Positions 1 through 7,071 of a stretch of 9,542 bases of DNA are shown here, one piece after another (positions within the stretch are counted from its first letter, which is position 1; every line of letters starts with the position of its first letter). This stretch comes from Bryobacterales bacterium (GTDB taxonomy: Bacteria > Acidobacteriota > Terriglobia > Bryobacterales > Bryobacteraceae): NCBI GenBank assembly GCA_016789785.1, contig JAEUQE010000291.1:1-9542 (forward strand), read 5' to 3'. The notes under the pieces are model-generated. The model searched no databases and was not told the origin of the DNA. It saw nothing but the letters and a program-made list of their open reading frames with translations. A program made the translations under genes and the position numbers.

Positions 1-702
1 CAGCAGCCGCGCACCCGTCATCCCCGGAATGCAGGAGTCCTCATAGGAGAGAATCGCCGCTCCGTCCACGGAGTCCAACGTTGCGCTTTCGCCATATCCC
101 GCATGGCTCGCCACCAGATTCGGAGGCATGATCCTCCGCGGATTTCCCAGAACGTCATACTGCATCGCCGTTGTCAGCACGGCCGAACCTGCCGTGCTCC
201 GCCTTACTGCGGTCACGTTCCCTCGCTCGGTCTTCCCCGTCGTGTAGGTGGATGCGTCGTGTCCGCTCACCGAGAAGTTCCCCTCCGCGGCGAGCAGCGT
301 TCTCTTGTCGTATTGATACTCCGTTTTCGACGCCAGTCCTTCCGGCCCGAAAACCTCCTCGGTCAACGGCAGACTCAAGAGATGCGCAAAACGCGGCTCG
401 TCGGTTTGTGCGGCCGTATAGGTGTACCACTCTGCGTCCAAGTAGGTGGTCCGCTTGAGGCGGGTGTAGCTTGGTGATCCGCATCCGATCGGGATATCCC
501 CGGTGGGCGATTTTAGCAGTACGGCCCCGCTGTCGAACGCGTTCTCATAGGTCTCCGTTGGATTACCTCGCAGGTCATATCCAAAGTACTGCTCCTTCCT
601 CCGGCTGTTTGCACCCGCTTTGCAGCAACCCGCTCGGGGTGACGTGTCATACCACCTTTCAGCCGCCAAAGGCGGCTTCCGGGATCTTTTGGTTATACAA
701 CG
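1..702 (-). pseudogene. Rhs core fragment (E), no start codon, runs off the left edge
   Basis: The frame is open from a TAA at 705-703 to the window edge (234 codons) and shows YD-type repeats: YFGYDLRGNPTETYEN, YQYDKRTLLAAEGNFS and MQYDVLGNPRRIMPP, with TTGKTERGNVTAV between. Rhs-like sequence begins at about 660 with ERWYDTSPRAGCC, directly after a perfect hairpin (661-677). There is no ATG or GTG before the repeats; a TTG at 669 is the only candidate and lacks a ribosome binding site. It covers a part of the core not present in copies A-D, so I cannot compare it with them. It may be a 5'-truncated cassette or the remains of an Rhs gene cut by recombination. Its tip, if any, lies beyond the left edge. 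I am confident that it is Rhs core and less sure that it is dead. Confidence 0.65.
661..677. other. Perfect 7-bp hairpin at the start of Rhs fragment E
   Basis: AGCCGCC AAA GGCGGCT is a perfect stem with a 3-base loop. On the minus strand, the direction of all genes here, it is not followed by a T run. On the plus strand it is followed by TCCGGGATCTTTT. It sits where Rhs similarity starts. Confidence 0.5.
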
Positions 703-866
703 TTACCGGTCGGTAACCTGTTGTGCGCTCATGATTTGCGCGGTTTCGGCTCGCTCTGGGGACTCGCTCAAGGTTATATGCGCCGGTAACCTGTTGATTC
801 TACAAGCGGCCACTTCACGCCGATTCCCGCGAACTCGTTGATTCGGCGTGGTTACCCCGCATAACC
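691..866. repeat. Cluster of GGTTA...TAACC inverted repeats in non-coding DNA
   Basis: Three units share GGTTA/TAACC arms: 691-718, 772-791 and 850-866. The first contains a perfect 7-bp inverted repeat (GTTACCG gt CGGTAAC, 702-717). The 13-mer CGGTAACCTGTTG occurs at 711-723 and 784-796. An 8-bp pair CACGCCGA/TCGGCGTG lies at 817-824 and 843-850. I see no convincing gene in 703-868. This could be folded RNA, protein or recombinase sites, or the end of a decayed mobile element. Confidence 0.6.
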
Positions 867-868
867 TC

Positions 869-1375
869 TTATTTCGAATCCTTGGCACGCAGTAGCGCCG
901 CGTCGACTGCCTTGGGCATGGACTTCAGATCGATTCGCTTCAGCTTTACCGCTCCACACGTAATCTCCCGTGCCTTGGCCAGCGGCCCCGAGGTAGAGCA
1001 AGGTCCAACGGGCAGCGCTCGACCTCCACCGCTAGGGGCCGGTACCGTTTTTTCAGCGGCTGTCTTGTCGAAAACCACCTTGAGGGCTCCTCCCACGTTG
1101 CTCTTCCAGTGCCCGCCATCGGCAACGAAACCGCCATGGGCTTGAAGCTCATATTGCTTGGTCTTGCTGTATTCCCACACCTCTCCGGTATAGCGAATCG
1201 CGCTCCCGTCGCGTTTCAACACGATGACTGTACCTCCACCGACCTTCAACGTCGGCGATTCCGGATGAGGGGCCCAGTTCCCCGCCTTAAGGAGAAAGGC
1301 AGGATCAGAAGGCTGCGCTATCAGTGTCGCGAGCCCAAAAGTTGTGGCGATTGTCCAACGAGCCGCAGCCATCAT
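869..1375 (-). CDS. Exported 168-aa protein, candidate periplasmic immunity protein for tip D
   Basis: ATG 1375 overlaps the toxin stop (ATGA), and a second ATG follows directly. The N-terminus MMAAARWTIATTFGLATLIA followed by QPSD is a short positively charged start plus a hydrophobic stretch, fitting a Sec signal peptide. The mature part has a strand-rich half (GGGTVIVLKRDGSAIRYTGE, VWEYSKTKQYELQAHGG) and a C-terminal half with two cysteines (residues 126 and 140) that could form a disulfide outside the cytoplasm. I do not recognise a family. Immunity proteins against peptidoglycan-acting toxins work in the periplasm, so an exported protein right after an L,D-transpeptidase-like tip is what that model predicts. 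The pairing is inferred; no binding or inhibition can be seen in the sequence. It is the last intact gene before a non-coding stretch with many inverted repeats. Confidence 0.8.
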   Translation of the reverse strand: MMAAARWTIATTFGLATLIAQPSDPAFLLKAGNWAPHPESPTLKVGGGTVIVLKRDGSAIRYTGEVWEYSKTKQYELQAHGGFVADGGHWKSNVGGALKVVFDKTAAEKTVPAPSGGGRALPVGPCSTSGPLAKAREITCGAVKLKRIDLKSMPKAVDAALLRAKDSK

Positions 1376-3096
1376 CTGCGCACCAAAACCGGGATCGTTG
1401 GGAAGACTCCGGGCGTCTTATTCTTGGCCGTGTCCCGAATCCATCGCAGAATGTTCTCACTTCTCTCACAGAGGCAACCGTTTGTGTAGTCCAGCCGATC
1501 GCGGGAGCCATGCAAGAAGAGCCCTTTCATGTTCTCCGGAACGCCGAGCGCACCAGCAACCCACTCGTTGAGCCGAGCCCTTATGCTTCCCCACGGCGAC
1601 GCTGCACCCATGAGAGACTCAGGAAGCTCCTGGACGCCGTAGTGAGGCCCAAGGTACCCATACCGAAGGCCATTCTCGCCAATACCCGTAAGAATATCGC
1701 GGGCTGTGAGCGTCTCGAGCCGGCCCAAGTTGATGCGGTACTTGCCTTCGCCAGCTGCCTCTGCGCCATGGCCGCCAGAGAAGATCTGACTCGACATGAT
1801 CGCCCTACCTCTGTCGTTCCCGTAAAGCGTCAAAGTGCCCGTCGCCGCACCCTCTCGGTTCGTCCCAGTCTTCTGGAAAACCAGCAGATGCGTGTAGTCG
1901 CTGTGATGGCAGCCCTTGGTGCCCTTCTTGCACGCTTCGCCCTTGTCGTTCACATCAGAGCCCTCGTGCCATTGCCATTGCCCGTTGATCTCAAACCAAT
2001 TGCGACCATCGGGGTCAATTCGCGAAAGGGGATTGTTCGCGGTATAGCTATACAAGTTCCAACTCTGAGGTTCGGATGGATGCTGCGCCAACATCGGAGT
2101 ATCTGGCGTCGTAAACCGCCCCTGCGCGCTCGACATATACCTCGCCCCGAAGTAGTCCAACCCCGTCTCGAAGTCTCTTTCCTTGCCGGTAAACTTCAAC
2201 CGCGTCAACCCATCCACTGCGTACCCCAACCCAGCCGTCCGGTACGGCGTATCCGCTGACGTCAACTCCACCCCAAACGGCGTGTAGTCCATCCGCCGCG
2301 CCACCGTCCCGTCCGTCACCAACCGCGTCGAACCCAAATGATCCGTATGCAAATAGTGCGTCCCTACCGTTCCGCTTCCGCCATACTCCACCGCCATCTG
2401 CCCAAACGCATCGTACACATACACCACCGCCGCCGCGGACGCCACCTTCATCGACACCCGCCGCCCCTCGCCATCATACCCATACTGCGTCACCAGCGAC
2501 GGCGTCGTCGACGGCCAACTCTGCACCACACGGTCTTCCACGTCATACCGGTAGGTTGTTTTCATGTCCGACGTCATCCCTCCACCGGCATCGTATCCTA
2601 TCCCCATCAGGCTCCACCGGTTCGCCGGAAACTTCGATGCCACTGCCGTCTTCGTGCACGTGTCCACGCTCGGCACCCACATCGGTAGCGACACCCCCAA
2701 CATCGCACGGTTGCCATGCTCGTCGTAGCAGTACGTCTCGCTCTTCGTCCCTTCCGTGAACTGGCTCAGCCGGTTCCACGCGTCGTAGGTGTAGTTCTGC
2801 CGCGCCGTCCACTGCCCGGGTACCGTGATGTCCTGCCATCGCGGATTCCCATTGTTATCCGGCCCCCCACCCGCATTTACCGAATACCCGTACCCCAGCG
2901 TCAACAAAGCGCTCGGCGACACACACGCCGCCTGATTGTCCGTGCAGTGCTCTACCGCAATCGCGGTCGGCTGCAAACGCTGCGGATCAAACGTCACCTT
3001 CTCCCGCATCCGGTACCCATTCAGCCGCATCTCCTTCACCGCGCCATGATCGGCGTACATCACCGCGCTCACGTACGCCGTCGCTCCCGAACTCAC
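1372..3096 (-). CDS. 5'-truncated Rhs protein (copy D) with L,D-transpeptidase-like tip
   Basis: This is a 574-residue frame from GTG 3096. The core is nearly the same as copy C (YTYDAWNRL, YCYDEHGNR, YRYDVEDRV, HLGSTRLVTDG, FTGKERDFETGLDYFGARY at residue 302). Homology with C continues upstream to about 3181, but a net 5-nt loss near 3140 shifts the frame, so GTG 3096 without a visible ribosome binding site is the only usual start. After DPDGRNWFEI comes a new tip of about 200 residues. It has an early strand pair (YTHLLVFQKTG, GTLTLYG), a Gly-rich FSGGHGAEAAGEGKYRINLG, and near the end LFLHGSRDRLDYTNGCLC followed by ER. His529 with Cys541 in an H-G-x(n)-G-C arrangement matches the catalytic core of YkuD/L,D-transpeptidase-like enzymes, including DUF2778-type toxins that attack peptidoglycan peptides. 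The usual 'SxGCxR' is here TNGCLCER. The next gene overlaps by 4 nt. Confidence 0.8.
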   Translation of the reverse strand: MSSGATAYVSAVMYADHGAVKEMRLNGYRMREKVTFDPQRLQPTAIAVEHCTDNQAACVSPSALLTLGYGYSVNAGGGPDNNGNPRWQDITVPGQWTARQNYTYDAWNRLSQFTEGTKSETYCYDEHGNRAMLGVSLPMWVPSVDTCTKTAVASKFPANRWSLMGIGYDAGGGMTSDMKTTYRYDVEDRVVQSWPSTTPSLVTQYGYDGEGRRVSMKVASAAAVVYVYDAFGQMAVEYGGSGTVGTHYLHTDHLGSTRLVTDGTVARRMDYTPFGVELTSADTPYRTAGLGYAVDGLTRLKFTGKERDFETGLDYFGARYMSSAQGRFTTPDTPMLAQHPSEPQSWNLYSYTANNPLSRIDPDGRNWFEINGQWQWHEGSDVNDKGEACKKGTKGCHHSDYTHLLVFQKTGTNREGAATGTLTLYGNDRGRAIMSSQIFSGGHGAEAAGEGKYRINLGRLETLTARDILTGIGENGLRYGYLGPHYGVQELPESLMGAASPWGSIRARLNEWVAGALGVPENMKGLFLHGSRDRLDYTNGCLCERSENILRWIRDTAKNKTPGVFPTIPVLVRR

Positions 3097-3181
3097 GCTG
3101 TTCGCCCGCCCGGAGTCCTCATGCGTGTACGTCAGAACCCGTCGGCAGCCGCATCGTTCGCAACGCGCCGTTCCGCTGATA
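2181..3181 (-). repeat. Near-identical Rhs core repeat, unit in copy D
   Basis: This stretch matches 4961-5972 almost base for base. Differences are scattered point changes, a 6-nt in-frame loss near 2310 (two residues, VTDGTVARR against VTDGSGTVARR) and a net 5-nt loss near 3140. Similarity falls sharply downstream (below 2181), at the FTGKERD codons, and ends upstream at about 3181. Confidence 0.9.
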
Positions 3182-3233
3182 CTCTTACCCCTCCACCGTG
3201 TCGCTGCTTACGCTTACGGATCACTCGAGGACG

Positions 3234-4193
3234 CTACTCAATAAACGGAGGCGCTTGGACCATAGCGAACGGTTCCGAAGTCCACACGACCAGACCGTTC
3301 CGCCGGATGTACCTATACGCGTCTCCCTTCCGGACTACGGCCAATGCACCAACGAATCTGAAGCACTGATCGAAGTCGGGGGGAATGCGCCAAGTACCCT
3401 GAGGCGAAACAAAACCAGCCGCTCCGTCCAGCGCTGCCGGTGCCATGCCGCTTTCGATCTCACCAAGTTCATTGTACTTACAAGCAATCTGCGTGTTGCC
3501 GCTGAAATCAACCAGCCCCCACTTGCAGTCAATCTTCACGGGAGCAAGGCCTTCTGAGAAGCGTCTGACATCCTCGTATTGAGGCATGATCAGCCAGTCA
3601 CCCTTTGTGTCGATGAATCCCCACCGGCCGTGATAACAAACGCCGGCTAGGCCGTTAGTGAATGGTTGGGCTCTGGGACCCTCAAACTGATAAGAGATGA
3701 CGGCGCGTCCAGTTCGATCAACGTAGCCCCACTGGCCGTCACGGCATACTGCGGCAAGTCCGTTGCTGAAACGTCTGGCGGTGTCGAATTGGGCCTTGAT
3801 TGTGAATCGCCCAGATCTATCGACATAACCAAAAGTCTCGCCATTGACCGAGACAGATGCCATTCCCTCGCTGAAGTCACTTGCCACAAGGAACTTCGGC
3901 TCGATGTGCCATTTGCCGCTGTGGTCGATGTATCCAGCCTCCCGTTTCTTTTGACAGGGACACAAGCCCTCCTGAAACCGCCCGCCCCCGGCGAATTCAA
4001 AAGGGATCCTGATCTGGCCAGCCTCGTCGATGAAACCCACGCGCCGATCACTCCGGCAGACTGCAGCCAGGCCTTCGAAAAAGTAATACCCTTCCTCATA
4101 GGTTGGTGGCACCACACTTCGGCCAGTCGGGTCGATATATCCGATGAGATCTTCCGTGCTTTCTGGTTTGGGTACCGAGACCGGATACAGCAT
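3234..4193 (-). CDS. WG-repeat protein, candidate immunity protein for tip C
   Basis: This 319-residue protein is made almost wholly of WG (KWG) repeats of about 35-40 residues, each with a core like WGYVDRTGRAVI. The repeat cores read IGYID, VGFID, AGYID, FGYVD, WGYVD, WGFID, WGLVD and AGFVS, linked by 'F.EGLA.V' turns (FFEGLAAV, FSEGMASV, FSNGLAAV, FSEGLAPV). The last unit is degenerate (YRYIRRNGLVV). There is no signal peptide. WG-repeat proteins are thought to be beta-rich binding scaffolds and have no known catalysis. The start ATG is 3 nt after the stop of the copy C toxin, without a strong ribosome binding site, so translation is probably coupled. I infer an immunity role for the GHH-type toxin from position alone. 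The next Rhs copy begins within about 140 nt. Confidence 0.85.
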   Translation of the reverse strand: MLYPVSVPKPESTEDLIGYIDPTGRSVVPPTYEEGYYFFEGLAAVCRSDRRVGFIDEAGQIRIPFEFAGGGRFQEGLCPCQKKREAGYIDHSGKWHIEPKFLVASDFSEGMASVSVNGETFGYVDRSGRFTIKAQFDTARRFSNGLAAVCRDGQWGYVDRTGRAVISYQFEGPRAQPFTNGLAGVCYHGRWGFIDTKGDWLIMPQYEDVRRFSEGLAPVKIDCKWGLVDFSGNTQIACKYNELGEIESGMAPAALDGAAGFVSPQGTWRIPPDFDQCFRFVGALAVVRKGDAYRYIRRNGLVVWTSEPFAMVQAPPFIE

Positions 4194-4196
4194 GGG

Positions 4197-6005
4197 CTAA
4201 TAGATCTCGTCGTACATGATCGTGCTGTCCACCTTCTCTTTCCTCTTCTTCTCTCGGTACACAGGGTCGGTATACGGACGCGTCTCGATGAATATGATCA
4301 ACGGCAGCCGCAAGAGTCGCGTCAGTCCAGATCCGACGATCTGGGCTACAAGACCCGCCGATGGCGTATAGCTGCTGATTGCAGCGGCCAAAGCCGGTAT
4401 GGCCTTCCCCGCATTGTTGTTGTTCAGAAGATCGAGGAAGTTTCTGATACCCGGAAGTTGAGAATTCAAGATGCCGTTTGCGGCTTGGCGCCACTGGGAA
4501 ACTGACCATGCATTTCGGCTGGCTCCGAACTGCTGTTCGAACTGCAGCAGTATGCCCTCCGCGGCGACGTTGTAGGCCCTGTGCATGGTGTTGAAGCCAG
4601 GCTGATTTGGGTAGTTGTTGGACAGTGGACCCGTCCTGATCGCGTTGGCAAATTCTGTCCCAATCGCTCCTAAGTTCACCCGGCTCGGGATCAAGTGATG
4701 TCCGGCTGGAACCGGTGACTGCCCAAACGGGTCAACGAGCGCCAGAGGGTTGTTTCGAACGTACGTATATCGGTTCCAATTCTGCGGGTTCTCCTGGAAC
4801 TCTTGCATGTGGCTATGTGCCGCCTCTGCCGGCAGACCACCTGCAATACTCATCTGCGCGATCATCATCGGGTTGTACGGGTCTGGACTTGTGAACCTCC
4901 CCTGCGCCGACGACAAATACCGCGCCCCAAAATAATCCAGCCCCGTCTCGGCATCCCGCTCCTTGCCGGTAAACTTCAACCGCGTCAACCCATCCACCGC
5001 ATACCCCAACCCAGCCGTCCGGTACGGCGTATCCGCCGCCGTCAACTCCACCCCAAACGGCGTGTAGTCCATCCGCCGCGCCACCGTCCCTGACCCGTCC
5101 GTCACCAACCGCGTCGAACCCAAATGATCCGTATGCAAATAGTGCGTCCCTACCGTGCCGCTCCCGCCATACTCCACCGCCATCTGCCCAAACGCATCGT
5201 ACACATACACCACCGCCGCCGCGGACGCCACCTTCATCGACACCCGCCGCCCCTCGCCATCATAGCTATACTGCGTCACCAGCGACGGCGTCGTCGACGG
5301 CCAACTCTGCACCACACGGTCTTCCACGTCATACCGGTAGGCCGTCTTCATGTCCGACGTCATCCCTCCACCGGCATCGTATCCCGTCCCCATCAGGCTC
5401 CACCGGTTCGCCGGAAACTTCGATGCCACTGCCGTCTTCGTGCACGTGTCCACGCTCGGCACCCACATCGGTAGCGACACCCCCAACATCGCACGGTTGC
5501 CATGCTCGTCGTAGCAGTACGTCTCGCTCTTCGTCCCTTCCGTGAACTGGCTCAGCCGGTTCCACGCGTCGTAGGTGTAGTTCTGCCGCGCCGTCCACTG
5601 CCCGGGTACCGTGATGTCCTGCCATCGCGGATTCCCATTGTTATCCGGCCCCCCACCCGCATTTACCGAATACCCGTACCCCAGCGTCAACGAAGCGCTC
5701 GGCGACACACACGGCGCCTGATTGTCCGTGCAGTGCTCTACCGCAATCGCGGTCGGCTGCAGCCGCTGCGGATCAAACGTCACCTTCTCCCGCATCCGGT
5801 ACCCATTCAGCCGCATCTCCTTCACCGCGCCATGATCGGCATACACCACCGCGCTCATGTACGCCGTCGCTCCCGAACTCACGCTGCTGGCCCGCCCGGA
5901 GTCCTCGTGCGTATACGTCAGCACCCGGCCCGTTGGCATCCGCATCGTTCGCAACGCGCCGTTCCGCTGATAGTCCTCGATCGCCCAGCCAAAGCCGTCA
6001 AACAC
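4197..6005 (-). CDS. 5'-truncated Rhs protein (copy C) with GHH-motif nuclease-like tip
   Basis: This is a 602-residue protein from GTG 6005. That is the only usual start codon in a frame open from the preceding gene's stop at 6126, and no clear ribosome binding site precedes it. Full Rhs proteins are usually well over 1,000 residues, so the N-terminal part of the shell is missing. YD repeats are plain (YTYDAWNRLSQFTEGTK, YCYDEHGNRAML, YRYDVEDRVVQSW, YSYDGEGRRV), followed by HLGSTRLVTDGSGTVARRMD, FTGKERDAETGLDYFGARY at residue 345, SSAQGRFTSPD and DPFGQ. The tip (from about residue 429) opens with VPAGHHLIPSRVN (GHH at residues 435-437) and a later MHRAYN. This resembles HNH/Endo VII nuclease toxins of the AHH/GHH type, but I am not sure of the exact family. 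A hydrophobic LLRLPLIIFI and a Lys-rich tail end the protein. The WG-repeat gene starts 3 nt after its stop. Confidence 0.85.
   Translation of the reverse strand: MFDGFGWAIEDYQRNGALRTMRMPTGRVLTYTHEDSGRASSVSSGATAYMSAVVYADHGAVKEMRLNGYRMREKVTFDPQRLQPTAIAVEHCTDNQAPCVSPSASLTLGYGYSVNAGGGPDNNGNPRWQDITVPGQWTARQNYTYDAWNRLSQFTEGTKSETYCYDEHGNRAMLGVSLPMWVPSVDTCTKTAVASKFPANRWSLMGTGYDAGGGMTSDMKTAYRYDVEDRVVQSWPSTTPSLVTQYSYDGEGRRVSMKVASAAAVVYVYDAFGQMAVEYGGSGTVGTHYLHTDHLGSTRLVTDGSGTVARRMDYTPFGVELTAADTPYRTAGLGYAVDGLTRLKFTGKERDAETGLDYFGARYLSSAQGRFTSPDPYNPMMIAQMSIAGGLPAEAAHSHMQEFQENPQNWNRYTYVRNNPLALVDPFGQSPVPAGHHLIPSRVNLGAIGTEFANAIRTGPLSNNYPNQPGFNTMHRAYNVAAEGILLQFEQQFGASRNAWSVSQWRQAANGILNSQLPGIRNFLDLLNNNNAGKAIPALAAAISSYTPSAGLVAQIVGSGLTRLLRLPLIIFIETRPYTDPVYREKKRKEKVDSTIMYDEIY
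4961..5972 (-). repeat. Near-identical Rhs core repeat, unit in copy C
   Basis: This is the partner of 2181-3181. The end nearer the tip also matches the right edge of the window (about 9353-9542). It is direct and in the same orientation, so recombination between C and D would delete or duplicate one toxin/immunity cassette. Confidence 0.9.
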
Positions 6006-6125
6006 TGTTCTCGAAACAATCTTCAGATCATCCCACGTGAGCAGACCCGATTTCGCCTCCGTATTGTCGTCAACCTGATTCCCACTTGGAGGTCTGCATG
6101 ATTGCTGTATGTTCGGCTTCGTGAT

Positions 6126-6455
6126 TCAACTCAGGCTCGCCCGGAGATCCCGAGCGATCGGTTCCCGAGGCACGCGCACATAGGTTGAAGTTACAGGTTG
6201 GGAGAATACGACTAATTTTCCGCCCGCCGTTATCTCGAACGGTACTCGTTCCTCGCGCGGTGCGGAAGGCTGGTCGATCACGAGTGTGTTGCTCTCGACT
6301 CGATAGGTCAAAAGAATTATCTGCTTCTCGTCGTTCTGGTGAATCGTATAGCTCAGTTGCCCAGCCGGCCCGAATTGCAGAGTAACCTCACCGTAAGCGG
6401 CGAGTGAATCCTGATCGAGCGGATCCGTCACCCAGAGGCCGATCAAACCATTCAT
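6126..6455 (-). CDS. Small protein of unknown function, lipocalin-like start, second gene after tip B
   Basis: The protein has 109 residues. The start ATG overlaps the stop of the DUF4304-like gene by 4 nt (ATGA) and has a good AAGGAG 6 nt upstream. The N-terminus GLIGLWVTDPLDQDSLAAYG has a G-x-W motif, and the rest alternates short strands (VTLQFGPAGQLSYTI, LLTYRVESNTLVIDQP, GGKLVVFSQPV), so a small beta-barrel of the lipocalin type is likely. No signal peptide is visible. I do not recognise a named gene. It could be a second immunity protein left by an earlier cassette, an accessory to its neighbour, or unrelated to toxin function. Its TGA is in the same frame as the Rhs copy C sequence that follows, with no start codon for that frame until GTG 6005. 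Confidence 0.7.
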   Translation of the reverse strand: MNGLIGLWVTDPLDQDSLAAYGEVTLQFGPAGQLSYTIHQNDEKQIILLTYRVESNTLVIDQPSAPREERVPFEITAGGKLVVFSQPVTSTYVRVPREPIARDLRASLS

Positions 6456-7066
6456 CCGCCACTCCTTCGGGATGAGAGTTTCCGGAGGTGCATTTCCGCA
6501 AGACCAGCAGTGGGCCGCTCCTCTGCCAAAGCCTTCAACCTAGCGCTGACTGTAGCGGATTCAGTCAGGTCTCCTTCGATGTGCAGAAGGGCAGACAGGA
6601 ATCTAAGTCGATCGGTCTCCGTCAAACCCGGCGCGCTACCTGACATCCACTCTCTTCGAACTGACGCGTCACACATGTGGGACTCGATTTCAGGCAGGCC
6701 GTGCTGAGTCAATGCCTCGATCACCTCACTGGCAATACCTGCGACAGCACCTCCCGTTAGGTGCCACCATTTGTCTCCCGCCGTCGGCAACGTGAAGCCG
6801 ATTCGGTTCTTCCAATGACACTCCTCAAAAGATGGCCGCGTCTCTGGTTTTCCGAAGAACTGGCGAAGAGCCTTTGACGCCGTCCCTAGGTTTACCGTGA
6901 AAATCGTCACATCTGATGAACTCTCGGTGCTCCGCTGAAACTCAACAACTCCCCAACTCTCGCTGTTTGAACACCAAAGGGTCTTCCCGGCGCGCCGATA
7001 CCCCTTGCGCTTCAGGGCAGCGGCAACGGCAGTCACGAGTAAATCGAACGAGGAACTACGCGCCAT
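6452..7066 (-). CDS. DUF4304-like protein, candidate immunity protein for orphan tip B
   Basis: The protein has 204 residues from ATG 7066, which has an AAGAGG 8 nt upstream; a GTG at 7075 is an alternative that overlaps the restored toxin stop. The N-terminal half fits the DUF4304 pattern as I know it: an initial helix (FDLLVTAVAAALKRKGYRRA), TLWCSNSESWGVVEFQRSTE, then a strand TIFTVNLG, and a later GDKWWHL segment. The C-terminal part is helical and Glu/Ala/Leu-rich. It has no signal peptide or membrane segment, so it should be cytoplasmic, which suits an immunity protein for a DNA- or RNA-cutting toxin. DUF4304 has no enzyme activity that I can name. The role is inferred from its place directly after the nuclease tip. 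Its stop overlaps the next start (ATGA). Confidence 0.8.
   Translation of the reverse strand: MARSSSFDLLVTAVAAALKRKGYRRAGKTLWCSNSESWGVVEFQRSTESSSDVTIFTVNLGTASKALRQFFGKPETRPSFEECHWKNRIGFTLPTAGDKWWHLTGGAVAGIASEVIEALTQHGLPEIESHMCDASVRREWMSGSAPGLTETDRLRFLSALLHIEGDLTESATVSARLKALAEERPTAGLAEMHLRKLSSRRSGG
6462..6467 (-). promoter_or_regulatory. Ribosome binding site AAGGAG for the 109-aa protein
   Basis: AAGGAG is spaced 6 nt from ATG 6455 and lies inside the end of the DUF4304-like gene. With the ATGA overlap this supports real translation of the small gene, coupled to the one before. Confidence 0.65.
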
Positions 7067-7071
7067 GCCTG

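Noticed and set aside
155..484. Minus-strand frame of 109 codons
   Set aside because: It is a shadow in another frame of Rhs fragment E, which has clear YD repeats across the same bases.
661..677. Hairpin as a terminator
   Set aside because: On the coding strand it is not followed by a T run; the weak T-rich stretch lies on the opposite strand, where no gene is supported.
691..866. CRISPR array
   Set aside because: The repeats are short, palindromic, unevenly spaced and only two or three in number, and no cas gene is present.
703..888. Minus-strand 61-codon frame
   Set aside because: It spans the palindrome cluster, overlaps the end of the exported-protein gene, has no clear ribosome binding site and no familiar motif.
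1324..2259. Long plus-strand frame of 311 codons
   Set aside because: It is antisense to the toxin tip and core of copy D, has no recognisable motif, and the minus-strand frame has clear Rhs and enzyme motifs.
2338..2688. Plus-strand frame rich in Arg, His and Pro, repeated at 5124-5474
   Set aside because: It is antisense to the Rhs core copies, occurs twice only because the core is duplicated, and has the composition of a GC-rich shadow frame.
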